The notes: generated by a model from the letters alone, not told the origin. A stretch of 64,000 nucleotides of DNA from Bifidobacterium pullorum DSM 20433 (GCF_000771405.1 NZ_JDUI01000011.1:1-64000); one strand, 5' to 3'. Positions 43,790 through 53,642 are shown, counted from the first letter of the stretch. Program-made: numbers and translations.

Positions 43790-45456
43790 GTCACCAGGTC
43801 AGGCCAACCAGACGGCGGTTTCCGGAGGCAACACCTCCGCACCCACCCTTCATCCGACGAGACCAGCACGGTGGCATCCTCGGGCAGCGGCACACTGCGC
43901 TCGCCCGAGAAGTTCACCATCACGGTCATGCCGGAAGGCAGCCGCCAGGCCAGCAGGTCGGGTTCCTCGGCGGACAGGCCGTCCAGCCAGGTCATTGCGG
44001 TGTCCGCCCCGCGGGCCACCCAGGTCCGGCGCAACGCCACGGCCTCACGGTACAGCTCCAGCGTGGAGCCGTCGACCCCGTCCTGGGTGTCGGCCGCATA
44101 GTCGGCGAACCAGGCGGGCTGGGGCAGCCATGCGGCACCGGTGCCGTTGAACCCGAACGACGGGCCCTCCGCCGACCACGGCAGCGGCACGCGGCAGCCG
44201 TCCCGCCCCTTGAACCGGTGTCCGCTGCGTTCCCAGTTCGGGTCCTGCAGCTGGTCGGGCGTCAGCTCCAGATCCTCGGGCAGGCCGAGCTCCTCGCCTT
44301 GGTAGATGAACGCGGTGCCGGGCAGACCGAGCATGATCAGCGCGGCCGCACGGGCGCGACGCCATGCCGAGGCGGCGTCGATGACCGGATCAGTCCCGTT
44401 CGACGTCACCCACGCCTCCACGTCCGCACCGGCCGGCACCCCGAGCCGGGAGGCGACGCGCGGCACATCGTGGTTGCCGAGCACCCAGGTGGGCGCGGTG
44501 GCCGCCTGGCGGGCGCAATCGACGGTGCGTTCGATGATCGACCGGTAATCGTCGCGGTCCCAGACCGCCTTCTCCAACGAGAAATCGAAGACGGCACCCA
44601 GCTCGTCCTGCCGCGCGTACTGGAAGATGCGCGGGGTGAACGGCTGCCAGGACTCGCCGATCGCGTACTTGGCAGGCACATACTCGTTGAACAGTTCGCG
44701 CCAGGCACGGTAGATCGTGTGCACCTCGTCGCGGTCCCAGATCGGGTCGGAGCCGTCGGCGGCCTGCGGGCCCATGACGTTCGGGTCCGGGCGGTCGCGC
44801 AACGGGTCGCGCAGGTCCTTGGCCAGGCCGTGCGAAACGTCGATGCGGAACCCGTCCACGCCCTTGTCGCACCAGAACCGCAGCACGCGCAGGAACTCCT
44901 CGCGGACCTCCGGGTTATCCCAGTTCAGGTCCGGCTGTTCCTTGGCGAACAGGTGCAGGTAGTACCAGCCGTCGCCGCAGGGCTCCCACGCGGAGCCGCC
45001 GAAGTTGCTCAGCCAGTTGGTCGGCGGCAGTTCGCCGTGGTCGCCGCGGCCGCGCCGGAACACGTACCGGTCGCGTTCCGGGGAGCCGGGGGCGGCGGCG
45101 ATCGCCTCCTGGAACCACCGGTGCCGCTCCGACGTGTGGTTCGGGACGATGTCCACGATGACGCGGATGCCGCGGGCGTGCGCCTCGGCGACGAGCCGGT
45201 CGAAGTCGTCCATCGTGCCGAATCGGGGGTCGACGGCGCAGTAGTCGGCCACGTCGTACCCGCCGTCGGCCTGCGGCGAGGGGTAGAACGGGGAGAGCCA
45301 GACGGCGTCCACGCCGAGGGCGTTCAGATAATCGAGACGGGCGATGACGCCGTTCAGATCGCCGTCGCCGTCGCCGTCGCAGTCGGCGAAGGACCGCGGG
45401 TAGATCTGGTAGATGACGGCGTCGCGCCACCAGTCTCGTTGTTCGTCGATGGTCAT
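43780..45456 (-). CDS. Alpha-glucosidase, GH13, with frameshifted C terminus
   Basis: A 558-residue GH13 enzyme with VDIVPNHTS, nucleophile Asp in GFRIDVSHG, acid/base Glu in IGESWQ and GNHDVPR intact. After VLVSSDEG near the end the frame reads WVRRCCLRKPPSGWPDLVTG, but the +1 alternative frame gives EVLPPETAVWLA and a stop, the normal ending of this family. A one-base deletion is therefore likely; it replaces the last dozen residues and moves the stop into the terminator. The catalytic core is complete, so activity may survive. The ATG at 45456 has GAGG seven bases upstream. It is the last gene of a transporter operon. Confidence 0.82.
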   Translation of the reverse strand: MTIDEQRDWWRDAVIYQIYPRSFADCDGDGDGDLNGVIARLDYLNALGVDAVWLSPFYPSPQADGGYDVADYCAVDPRFGTMDDFDRLVAEAHARGIRVIVDIVPNHTSERHRWFQEAIAAAPGSPERDRYVFRRGRGDHGELPPTNWLSNFGGSAWEPCGDGWYYLHLFAKEQPDLNWDNPEVREEFLRVLRFWCDKGVDGFRIDVSHGLAKDLRDPLRDRPDPNVMGPQAADGSDPIWDRDEVHTIYRAWRELFNEYVPAKYAIGESWQPFTPRIFQYARQDELGAVFDFSLEKAVWDRDDYRSIIERTVDCARQAATAPTWVLGNHDVPRVASRLGVPAGADVEAWVTSNGTDPVIDAASAWRRARAAALIMLGLPGTAFIYQGEELGLPEDLELTPDQLQDPNWERSGHRFKGRDGCRVPLPWSAEGPSFGFNGTGAAWLPQPAWFADYAADTQDGVDGSTLELYREAVALRRTWVARGADTAMTWLDGLSAEEPDLLAWRLPSGMTVMVNFSGERSVPLPEDATVLVSSDEGWVRRCCLRKPPSGWPDLVTGR

Positions 45457-45535
45457 AGTCATGCCTCACAATTCACGTTGCGTTGCGGCCATCGAACGGG
45501 GATGCCGACGGCCGCAACACTTGGGCGGGATGCGG

Positions 45536-46360
45536 TCAGCCCTTGACGGAGCCTGCCAGCATCGCGCGGATGAAGTACCGCTGCAGGATGATGAACAGGA
45601 TCATCGTCGGCGCCATGATAAGCAGCGCGCCCGCATTGAGCAGCACCACGTCGGTCTGGTACTGGCCCACGAAGGACTGCAGCGCGCCGGCCATCGTGCG
45701 CTTGTTCGGATCGTTGATGAGCACAACCGCCAGCAGGAACTGGTTCCAGGTGGACAGGAACGTCAGGATGCCGAGCGAGGAGAGCGCGGGCAGCGCCAAC
45801 GGCAGCTGGATCGACACGAAGGTGCGCCAGTGGCCGGCGCCATCGATGGAGGCGGCCTCCATCAGGTCGCGCGGCATCTGCTCGAAGTGCGAACGCATCC
45901 ACATGATGCCGAACGGCATGTTCAGGCCGATCATCGGCAGGATGAGCGCCCAACGGGTGTTGAGGATGCCCATCGCGTCCACCTCGTAGTACAGCGGGGT
46001 GACGAGCGTTTCGAACGGGATCGTCAGACCGATCATGAACAGCAGCATGATCAGGCCGCGGCCCGGCACCTTGAGCTGGGCCATGGCGTAACCGCCGAGC
46101 GCGGAGAACAGGATCACGGCCGGCACCACGCCGATCACCAGAATCAGGCTGGACTTGAGCAGCGGGGTGATGTTCGCGATGTTCCACGCGTCGATGAAGT
46201 TCTCCCAATGCGGGGCGGTGGTGAACTGGATGCCGGTGGGCATCGAGCCCTGCGGCTGGAGGGCCGCGGAGAGCATCGAGATGAACGGGATGATCGAGAA
46301 GATGATCGTCAGGGCGAGCACGAGGTTGCCGATCGTACGCACGGACATGGACTGCTTCAT
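45536..46360 (-). CDS. Carbohydrate ABC transporter permease (MalG-like)
   Basis: A 274-residue inner-membrane permease with six helices. The cytoplasmic EAA loop reads EAASIDGAGHWRTFVSIQLP, the ATPase contact. It follows the other permease by one base. It appears intact, but its partner permease and binding protein are damaged. Its ATPase would be a shared MsiK/UgpC-like protein encoded elsewhere, as usual in bifidobacteria. The substrate is probably an alpha-glucoside, judging from the glucosidase downstream. Confidence 0.85.
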   Translation of the reverse strand: MKQSMSVRTIGNLVLALTIIFSIIPFISMLSAALQPQGSMPTGIQFTTAPHWENFIDAWNIANITPLLKSSLILVIGVVPAVILFSALGGYAMAQLKVPGRGLIMLLFMIGLTIPFETLVTPLYYEVDAMGILNTRWALILPMIGLNMPFGIMWMRSHFEQMPRDLMEAASIDGAGHWRTFVSIQLPLALPALSSLGILTFLSTWNQFLLAVVLINDPNKRTMAGALQSFVGQYQTDVVLLNAGALLIMAPTMILFIILQRYFIRAMLAGSVKG

Positions 46361-46361
46361 C

Positions 46362-47304
46362 TCACTCCCCCTTACCCTGGACGAGCCGCTGCAGCGGGCC
46401 GACGACCAGCAGCACCAGCACCATCAGCACGATGGCGAGCGCCGAGGCCAGGCCGACGCGGCTCTGCGTGAACGCGAGCTGGTAGACCTGCACGCCGGGG
46501 ACCATGGTCGAGTAGCCGGGGCCGCCCTGCGTGGACATGAACACCACGTCGAAGCTGGCGAGCGCGGCCACGACGGTCATGGTCAGGCAGACGCTGAGCT
46601 GGCCGCGCAGACCGGGGATGGTGATGGCGAACAGCTGCCGCCACCAGCCGGCGCCGTCGAGGCTGGCCGCCTCGTACAGCGAGACGTCGATCGCGCCGAT
46701 GCCGCTCAGCAGCAGCACGACGCAGAAGCCGAGCTGGAGCCAGAAGCCGATGATGCCGACCGCGGACAGGGCCGTGGCCTGATCGCCGAGCCAGGTGTGG
46801 GTGGCGCCGTCGAGGCCGAGTCCGCGCAGGATCTGGTTGACGGTGCCGTCGTCGGCGAGCATCCAGGTCCAGGCCACGCCGGCCGCGGCGCCGGGGATGA
46901 CGCGGGGCAGGAACAGGCAGACCTGGGCGAAGGTGCTGGTGGCCTTGTGCTTGATGTCCTTGATCAGCGCGGCGGTGATCAGGCCGAGGACGATCGGCAG
47001 GATCGAGAAGAAGATGATGAGGAAGAACGCGTGGCCGATGCTGCCGATGAGCTTGGGATCGGTGAACACCTTGATGTAGTTGTCGATGCCGACGAAGGTG
47101 CTGGCGTCGATGCCGTTCCAGTCGTAGAACGAGTACCAGGCGGTCTGGATGATCGGCCACAGTTCGAACACCGCGTAGAAGATCAGCGCGGGTGCGAGGA
47201 AGAGGTATCCGGCGATCACCGTCGAGGGGCGGCGGCGATCGGCCCTTCCGGCCCGCGCCCTTACGCGGGCCGGAAGGGGTGTTGGTGGGCTTGGACTTGG
47301 CCAT
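46362..47304 (-). pseudogene. Carbohydrate ABC transporter permease (MalF-like), N-terminal frameshift
   Basis: From codon GTG at 47219 the frame encodes a normal 285-residue permease (VIAGYLFLAPALIFYAVFEL onward, EAA loop EAASLDGAGWWRQLFAITIP). The expected basic N terminus MAKSKPTNTPSGPRKGAGRKG is in another frame, starting with ATG at 47304. Joining them needs a shift near 47235-47243, where the reading should continue DRRRPSTVIAGYL. The internal GTG has no ribosome site. The gene is probably inactive unless it is read through a programmed shift or the call is a sequencing error. Confidence 0.7.
47243..47278. repeat. Perfect 15-bp inverted repeat at the permease frameshift
   Basis: CCCTTCCGGCCCGCG and CGCGGGCCGGAAGGG are separated by CCCTTA, inside the permease N-terminal codons and ending at the point where the frame must change. 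Such a strong GC hairpin favours slippage, replication error or sequencing error. Confidence 0.8.
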
Positions 47305-47310
47305 GGCGAA

Positions 47311-48357
47311 CTACTTTCCGAGTTCCTCTTCGTACGCGGACTGCACGATACCGGGGAATTCCGCGGCGTCGAGGGAGCCGTCGAGCAGCAGCTGGAAGTT
47401 CGGGATCAGGGTGCTGGACTGGATGCCGGCGGTCGCGTTGTTGATGAAGTCGGTGGTGGCGCCATCGCTCATCAGGTCGCCGTAGACGGTGAGCATCTCG
47501 GTGACCAGCGCGTCGCCGCTGGTGGGCAGTTCGCCGTCGCCGGCCGGGGCGTAGCCGCTGTTGTCGATGACGATCTGGCGGGCCTCCTCGGTGGTCAGGT
47601 AGTCGAGGAAGGCCGCGGCGGCGTTCTTGTTCTTGGCGTTGGCCGGGATGCCGAAGGCGGAGCCGGCGTTCAGGGCGGCGGTGGCCGGGTCGGATTCGGT
47701 CGTGCCCGGGTAGGAGGTGAAGCCGGCGGCGTCACCCATGGCCTCGGAGACGGAGGCGACGTTCCAGTTGCCGCTGGGGAAGAACAGGCCTTCGCCGGCG
47801 GTGAAGCGGCCGAGCGCGGTGGAGGCGTCGACGGCGTTCACGTCGCTGGGCAGGTAGCCGGCCTCGGCCCACGACTGCAGCGTTTCGGCCGCGGTCTTGG
47901 CCGCGTCGGTGTCGAAGGACGCGCCGTCGTTCTGGACAATCCAGCTCTGGACGGCGTCGGCACCGCCGGCGTTGACCATCAGCGCCTGGTAGATGAAGGA
48001 GGCGCCGCCGTCCTTGCCGGGGAGCATCATCGGCAGGATGCCGGCGTCCTTGGCCTTGGCCATGGCGTCCTCCAGCTCCTCCATGGACTTGGGGGCCTCG
48101 GTCAGGCCGATCTTGGCGCCCAGGTCCTTGTTCCAGAACAGGCCGGTCATCGACAGGCTGCTCGGCACGGCGTACAGGTCGCCGTCGGCGCCAATCTGGC
48201 CCTCATCATCCACGCGGTAGATGGTGGTCTGCGCGTCCGGCAGCTCCCAGCCATAGGCGTCGGCGTATTCCTCAAGATTGGTCAGATGGTTGCCGCGCAC
48301 GGCTGAGCCGATGTCGGTGACGCGGGCGATGTCCGGGGTGTCGGACGAGGAGATGAT
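47311..48357 (-). pseudogene. Sugar-binding protein of the ABC importer, N terminus deleted
   Basis: The family similarity runs from SSSDTPDIARVTD to the end (SAYEEELGK), about 347 codons. A signal peptide, lipobox and the first 70-80 residues are absent. Upstream of 48357 the minus-strand frame merely runs antisense to a LacI gene body. The protein could not be exported as a lipoprotein. It is the first gene of the operon with permeases and glucosidase, and its promoter is lost too. Confidence 0.8.
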
Positions 48358-49084
48358 GCGCGGACCGTTCTGCGAGCTGACGCTGTGGGACGGCGCCGGC
48401 CTGAAGACCCTGGACGACGCGCTGATCGCCGGATTCGCGCTCAACGAGGACGAGAAGCGGGCGCTGATGGGCATGGCCATGCCCATCGTCTCCGTCAACG
48501 CCTCCGACCTGACCTACTGCCAGATGTCCATCGCCATCGACGACGAGAGCTCCGAGGCCCAGATCGTGCGATATCTGGCCGCCCTCGGACATCGCAGGTT
48601 CTGCTACATCGGCCGCGCGGACCCGATCTCCGGTGACGATTGGGGCTTCGATGCCCGCCCCCGCGGCTATCAGGATGAAATCGCCGAACTGGGGCTTCAG
48701 GATTGCGGGATGATCTTCATCGACGTCAACGACCGGAACGCCATCCGGCAGGCTGTGGCCTCGCTGGTCTCCATGCCCGACCGTCCGACCGCCATCTGCA
48801 CCTGGGCGGATCAGCTGGCGCTGCCGGTCATCCACGACCTGGAGGCGATGGGGCTGCGCGTGCCCGGGGACATCTCCGTATTCGGATTCGACGGTTCGGA
48901 TATGGCCGCCGCGGTCAACCTGAGCACGATGGCGCAGCCTGCAAGGGAGATCGGACGGATGGCGGCCCGGCATGCGTTGAACCTGGTTGACGGCGGCACG
49001 CCGGACGAGGCGACCATCGTCGTGCCGACCACGCTGGAACCCGGCGGCACCGCCGGCCCGGCACGCATGCCGGACAATAACTGA
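48353..49084 (+). pseudogene. LacI family regulator, DNA-binding domain deleted
   Basis: The remaining ~240 codons encode the ligand-binding part of a LacI/GalR regulator: IVRYLAALGHRRFCYIG, RPTAICTWADQLALPVIHDL, then VPGDISVFGFDGSDMAA and STMAQPAREIGRMAA. The N-terminal helix-turn-helix, hinge and about 100 residues are missing, so it cannot bind DNA. It abuts the beheaded binding-protein gene head-to-head. The pair lost both 5' ends and the shared promoter region in one deletion. A bidirectional hairpin follows. Confidence 0.8.
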
Positions 49085-49086
49085 AA

Positions 49087-49117
49087 AGGGTGTTGGCGGG
49101 TTAACCGCCAACACCCT
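49087..49117. terminator. Bidirectional terminator between lacI remnant and second importer
   Basis: AGGGTGTTGGCGG pairs perfectly with CCGCCAACACCCT around GTTAA, between two convergent genes. Confidence 0.8.
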
Positions 49118-49136
49118 ATAAGCACAGGGCTGTCCT

Positions 49137-50006
49137 TTACTTGACCGCGCCCCTCATTACGCCACTGATCACCCACCTCTGGGCGAAGACGTACACGATG
49201 AGCACCGGGGCCATCGCCATCAGGTAGGAGGCGAACGCCATCGGATAGTTCGACGTGAACTGGCTCTGGAACACGTACTGCGCCAGCGGGATCGTCTGGT
49301 TGCCCTGATCGGTCAGCGTGATCAACGGCAGCAGGAAGTCGTTCCACGCCCACAGCACGGTCAGGATGGCGATCGTGGAGTTGATCGGGCCCATCAGCGG
49401 GAAGATGATGGTCCAGAAGATGCGCCAGGTGCTGGCGCCATCCACGCGGGCGGCCTCCTCCAGCGACACCGGAATCGAGCGGATGAAGCCGATGGCGATG
49501 AACAGGTTGGAGCCCAGGCCCAGGATGGTGTACAACAGCATCAGACCGAGCTGGTTGTCCAGGTGCAGCGAACCCATCTGGTGCGCGATCGGCAGCATGA
49601 TGACGGTGAACGGCACGAACATCATGGCCAGGAAGAAGTAGTACAGGAAGCGGAAGAACCGCTTGTCCATGTTCCTGGCCACCGCGTACGCCACGAACGT
49701 ATTCGTCAGCAGCGTCAGGCAGACGGCCACCACGGTGATGATCGCCGAGTTGAGCGCCGCCTTCGGGTAGTCGATGTAGTTCCACGCGTCGGCGAAGTTA
49801 TGCCATTCCCAGGTGGTCGGCAGGCTGAACGTGCCGGCCTCGGCCGGCGTCTTCAGCGCGGTGACGATCGTGAAGTACAGCGGGATGAGGATGGTCAGCG
49901 AGAACACGGCCACCACCGCGGTCAGCCACCAGTTGATCTTGTGGTCCTTGCGGAAGCCCTCCCGCTTGGTGTATGCCCTCTTGGGCGACTTCGTTGTGCT
50001 GGTCAT
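49137..50006 (-). CDS. Carbohydrate ABC transporter permease (MalG-like), second importer
   Basis: A 289-residue permease with six helices and the EAA loop EAARVDGASTWRIFWTIIFP. Its start overlaps the stop of the upstream permease gene. It carries an N-terminal basic tail (KSPKRAYTKREGFRKDHK). With the genes at 50006-52234 it makes an intact importer. The adjacent GH36 alpha-galactosidase points to raffinose, melibiose or stachyose as substrate. Confidence 0.87.
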   Translation of the reverse strand: MTSTTKSPKRAYTKREGFRKDHKINWWLTAVVAVFSLTILIPLYFTIVTALKTPAEAGTFSLPTTWEWHNFADAWNYIDYPKAALNSAIITVVAVCLTLLTNTFVAYAVARNMDKRFFRFLYYFFLAMMFVPFTVIMLPIAHQMGSLHLDNQLGLMLLYTILGLGSNLFIAIGFIRSIPVSLEEAARVDGASTWRIFWTIIFPLMGPINSTIAILTVLWAWNDFLLPLITLTDQGNQTIPLAQYVFQSQFTSNYPMAFASYLMAMAPVLIVYVFAQRWVISGVMRGAVK

Positions 50007-50905
50007 CAGATCTGCTCCTTGCCGCTGAAGAACTTCAACTGGATGAATGCGAGGATGGCCAGGACGATGAAGAACGTCACGGCGTTGGCCATCTGGTACG
50101 AGTACTCGCCGTTACCCAGACCGTTCGAGAAGATGAGGTACGAAACCGTTTCGGTCTTGGAATCCGGGCCGCCACCGGTCAGGGCCACGACCTGGTCGAA
50201 CATGCTCAGCGAGTTCTTCAGGCTGAGCACCATGTTGATCGTGAAGAACGGGCCGATCAGCGGGAACGTGATCTGCCAGAACCTCTGCCAGGCGTTCACG
50301 CCGTCGATGTCGGCCGCCTCATAGACCTCGGTGTCGATGGTCTGCAGGCCGGCCAGGTACAGCAGCGTGGAGTAGGCCACGCCCTGCCAGATCGACAGGA
50401 ACGCGATCGGGAACCACGCCAGGTCCGGGTTGGTCAGCAGCGACGTGGACAGCCAGTCGATGCCGAGCGCCTGACCGATCTCGGGGATCGGGACCATGAA
50501 GATGTACTTGAACACGTAGCCGATGACCAGCACGGCCAGCATGTACGGTACGAAGAAGAGCGCGCGGAACCCGTTCTTGAACGCGATCTTCGAGTTGAGC
50601 AGCACCGCCAGGAACAATCCGAGGAAGTTCTGCCCGACGGTGATCACCACCGCCATCACGATGGTGAAGATGTACGCGTTGCCCACGCGGCTGTCGGAGA
50701 ACATCGCGATGAAGTTCTTCAGACCGATGAAGTCCCAGGTGCCGTATCCCTGCGAGTTGGTGAGCGAGTAGAACGCACCCTGCAGGAACGGCCAGTACAG
50801 GAAGATCGCGACCAGGATCGCCGCGGGCACGGTCATCCAGTAGAACGCCGGATCGACCTTGCGGGTGGAGTACCGGCTGACCTTGTTCTTTGTTGCCTTT
50901 GCCAT
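50006..50905 (-). CDS. Carbohydrate ABC transporter permease (MalF-like), second importer
   Basis: A 299-residue permease with six helices; the EAA-type loop is EAADIDGVNAWQRFWQITFP. GGTAGGAG precedes the ATG. It is nine bases downstream of the binding-protein gene and coupled to the next permease by overlap. No frameshift is seen, in contrast to the damaged importer upstream. Confidence 0.87.
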   Translation of the reverse strand: MAKATKNKVSRYSTRKVDPAFYWMTVPAAILVAIFLYWPFLQGAFYSLTNSQGYGTWDFIGLKNFIAMFSDSRVGNAYIFTIVMAVVITVGQNFLGLFLAVLLNSKIAFKNGFRALFFVPYMLAVLVIGYVFKYIFMVPIPEIGQALGIDWLSTSLLTNPDLAWFPIAFLSIWQGVAYSTLLYLAGLQTIDTEVYEAADIDGVNAWQRFWQITFPLIGPFFTINMVLSLKNSLSMFDQVVALTGGGPDSKTETVSYLIFSNGLGNGEYSYQMANAVTFFIVLAILAFIQLKFFSGKEQI

Positions 50906-50914
50906 TGTTGTCTC

Positions 50915-52234
50915 CTACCTGAAGTTACGGGCCTGGACCTTGTCGTACTCGGTCTGCATCGAGTTGAGGAACTGGTCGACGTTGCCGGTGTTCACCAGCG
51001 TCTGCAGGAAGCCGGCGATGTTGATCGACGAGGACATGTAGTGGTCGCAGAAGTCGGTGATCCGGTTCTCCTCGAAGAACGGCAGCACGGTCTCCAGCGC
51101 CGGTTCGCCCACGTAGGTCTCCTTGAGCGGGCCGAATGCGGACTGCGCATCGCAGTAGTCCTCGAGCGTCTTCTCCTCCATCAGGAAGTCCACGAACTCG
51201 CGGGCCTCGTCGTAGTGGTCGGTGTGCGCGCCGATGGTCAGCATCACGTCGTCGCCGGCGGTCAGCTTCTGCTCGGCGGGGTCGTCGGTGGCCGGCATCT
51301 GCGCGAAGACCAGCTCCATATCCGGGTTGATCAGCCGCACCTGCGGGATGGCGTAGGTGCCCAGCGGCAGGGTGGCCGCCTTGCCGTTGGCGAAGTCCTG
51401 CGTGGCCTGCTGGTAGGTGACCGACGGATTGGTCTGCGTGTAGTTCTGGAAGATCTCGACGAGCTTCTCGCTCACCGGCCGCCACAGGTCACCGAAGGTC
51501 TTCGTGCCGTCCTTGATGTTCTGGTATTCGCTCTCCGGCACCAGTGTGGAGTTCAGCGACGACAGCGGCGCCTGCAGGGTCCATGCCTCGGCCATCGACG
51601 CCTCCACCGGGGTGATGCCGGCGTCCTTGAACGTCTGGAGCGCGTCCAGATACTCCGACCAGGTGGTGGGGGGGTTGTACGGGTCCAGACCGACCGACTC
51701 CCACAGCTCCACGTTGATGATGTATCCGGAGGCGTTGCCCGCGTACGGGATCGCGTACAGGCGCTTGCCGTCCGGGTCGTCGGTCTGCACGAGGTTCTTG
51801 GCGATCTCGACCATGCCCTCGTTCAGCTCGTCGACGATCGGATCGTCGGTGAAATCATGGAACACGCCGGCCTCGGCCAACAGACCGTAGTTGATGTCGC
51901 CGTTGATGGTGATCACGTCCGGCTCGCGGTCCTTGACCAGACGGGTGCGCAGATCGGTGACCGCGTTCGGGGAGTTGTTCACCGTGATCTTGATATTCGG
52001 ATGCGTCTCCTCGAATTCCCGCGCCTTCTGCGTGAACCAGTCGCTGGCTTCGGTCTTGTACTGGAAGAAATCAATCGTCACCGTGCCAGCATCAGCCGCA
52101 CCACATCCCGCAAGGGATGCACCCAACGCGACCGCAACGGCGGCTCCGGCGAGGCGACGCGGCCAGCGCGATGCCGGGTGTTGCCGTCCCGGCTCCGCGG
52201 CGGACCACCGCATCGTACGGAAAACAGGTTGCAT
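50915..52234 (-). CDS. Extracellular sugar-binding lipoprotein
   Basis: A 439-residue solute-binding protein. The N terminus has an arginine-rich stretch, a hydrophobic core and the lipobox LAGCG, so it is anchored outside by a lipid-modified cysteine. [17 protein letters not shown] begins the mature domain, and [28 protein letters not shown] and [17 protein letters not shown] are usual landmarks. AAAGGAG precedes the ATG. It is the first gene of the importer operon and divergent from its likely ROK regulator. Confidence 0.88.
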   Translation of the reverse strand: MQPVFRTMRWSAAEPGRQHPASRWPRRLAGAAVAVALGASLAGCGAADAGTVTIDFFQYKTEASDWFTQKAREFEETHPNIKITVNNSPNAVTDLRTRLVKDREPDVITINGDINYGLLAEAGVFHDFTDDPIVDELNEGMVEIAKNLVQTDDPDGKRLYAIPYAGNASGYIINVELWESVGLDPYNPPTTWSEYLDALQTFKDAGITPVEASMAEAWTLQAPLSSLNSTLVPESEYQNIKDGTKTFGDLWRPVSEKLVEIFQNYTQTNPSVTYQQATQDFANGKAATLPLGTYAIPQVRLINPDMELVFAQMPATDDPAEQKLTAGDDVMLTIGAHTDHYDEAREFVDFLMEEKTLEDYCDAQSAFGPLKETYVGEPALETVLPFFEENRITDFCDHYMSSSINIAGFLQTLVNTGNVDQFLNSMQTEYDKVQARNFR

Positions 52235-52366
52235 TATCGACTCCTTTATCCTCATGTCCACGGCCAGGGCATCGTTACCCTGTCCCGTGTTCAACGGTGC
52301 CACCCCGGCTTTTTCATTCCCAGTCTTGGCGTGCCCACCACCAATCCGCAACAAAATGGACCGTCA

Positions 52367-52387
52367 TTTCTTTCAGACGGAAAGAAA
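52367..52387. promoter_or_regulatory. Inverted-repeat operator between importer and ROK gene
   Basis: TTTCTTTC-AGACG-GAAAGAAA is a perfect 8-bp inverted repeat. A TATACT -10 box for the ROK gene starts six bases downstream (52393), so the palindrome covers the -35/spacer region. It is the best candidate site for the ROK protein to control itself and the divergent importer. Confidence 0.6.
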
Positions 52388-52427
52388 ATACCTATACTGG
52401 TAATCAGCACACACGTCAGGGAGATCT

Positions 52428-53642
52428 ATGGACACCAACCTCAGCCGCACAGACCGAACCGACCTCCACGTCATGGAGTTCCCCCACTGGTTCCACCGGT
52501 CGGACCACACCCACCGCGTCGCCGCCGCCATCCTCAAGCACGGGCCGATCGCCCGGACCACGCTGGCCCAGGACCTGGGGCTGTCCCAAGGCGCACTGTC
52601 GCGCATCACCAGCGACCTGATCTACGACGGCGTCGTCGAGGAGTCCTCCACGGAACCCGACGGAGCCGCCGAGCCACGCGAGCGGCGCGGCAGACCGCAG
52701 ACCGCGCTGCGCATCCGTCAGAACGCGCGCACCTTCGTCGGCGTCAAGATCAACGCGCACCTGGCCACCGCGGTTGCCATCGACGCGCGCAGCATCATCG
52801 TCTCACGCCCGCACAGCCACGCGATCGCAGAACAGACGCCTGACGTCCTGGCTCATACCGTCGCCGAACTGGTGACCGCATGCACGGCCGATCTGGCGGA
52901 TGCGCACCTGCCAACGCCGACGGCCATCGGCATCGCCGTCGGCGGCCATATCGTAGACGACACCATCGTGACCTTCGCGCCGTTCCTGCACTGGGAGGGG
53001 CGGATACCGTTCGCCGCACTCGTCGAGCAGTCGACCGGACTGCCCACGCGCCTGTACAACGACATCGACTCGCTGCTCGTCGACGCCTGCTGGTTCGGCG
53101 GCGGCGTGGGGTATGACAACTTCGCGATCCTCACCATCGGGACCGGCATCGGCTATTCGCTGGCCTTCCACGGCACGCCGATCAACTACCCCGACAAGAC
53201 ATACGGTCTGGCCGGACATATCCTGATCGACCCGGACGGGCCCCGCTGCGTGTCGGGGCACCGCGGCTGCGCACAATGCCTGACCAGCGACTCCATTGCG
53301 GAGGAATACTCGCAGATGATCGGCAAGGCCGTCACCTTCGACGACTTCGGACGCGATGCCCGGGCGGGACGGGCACTGGCCACCAGACTGGTGAACCGCA
53401 CCTGTTTCCGGCTGGGCACGCTGATCGCCGCCATCGCCAATCTGGCCATGCCGGACAAGGTGATGATCGCCGGCGAGTCCGCGTTCATCGCCCGCTTGGG
53501 CACCGACGCCATCCGCGACGGCATCAACAACTACCGGCACAACCAGAGCGCCCCGGTGGTCTTCGAGATCATCGACCACGATTGGGCGCTCTGGGCCAAG
53601 GCGGCGGCCAGCCGCGTCCTCATCCGCTACATCGAACGCTGA
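52428..53642 (+). CDS. ROK family transcriptional regulator
   Basis: A 404-residue sugar-responsive repressor. The N-terminal winged helix-turn-helix is RVAAAILKHGPIARTTLAQD, then LGLSQGALSRITSDL. The ROK domain follows, with the glucokinase-like loop ILTIGTGIGYSL and a zinc-binding AGH plus a CVSGHRGCAQC cysteine cluster. CAGGGAGA precedes the ATG. Divergence from the importer and closeness to the alpha-galactosidase suggest local control by galactoside. Confidence 0.87.
   Translation: MDTNLSRTDRTDLHVMEFPHWFHRSDHTHRVAAAILKHGPIARTTLAQDLGLSQGALSRITSDLIYDGVVEESSTEPDGAAEPRERRGRPQTALRIRQNARTFVGVKINAHLATAVAIDARSIIVSRPHSHAIAEQTPDVLAHTVAELVTACTADLADAHLPTPTAIGIAVGGHIVDDTIVTFAPFLHWEGRIPFAALVEQSTGLPTRLYNDIDSLLVDACWFGGGVGYDNFAILTIGTGIGYSLAFHGTPINYPDKTYGLAGHILIDPDGPRCVSGHRGCAQCLTSDSIAEEYSQMIGKAVTFDDFGRDARAGRALATRLVNRTCFRLGTLIAAIANLAMPDKVMIAGESAFIARLGTDAIRDGINNYRHNQSAPVVFEIIDHDWALWAKAAASRVLIRYIER

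Noticed and set aside
48362-48498. N-terminal extension of the binding-protein frame
   Set aside because: It is antisense to conserved LacI codons and contains no signal peptide or lipobox, so it is not part of the protein.
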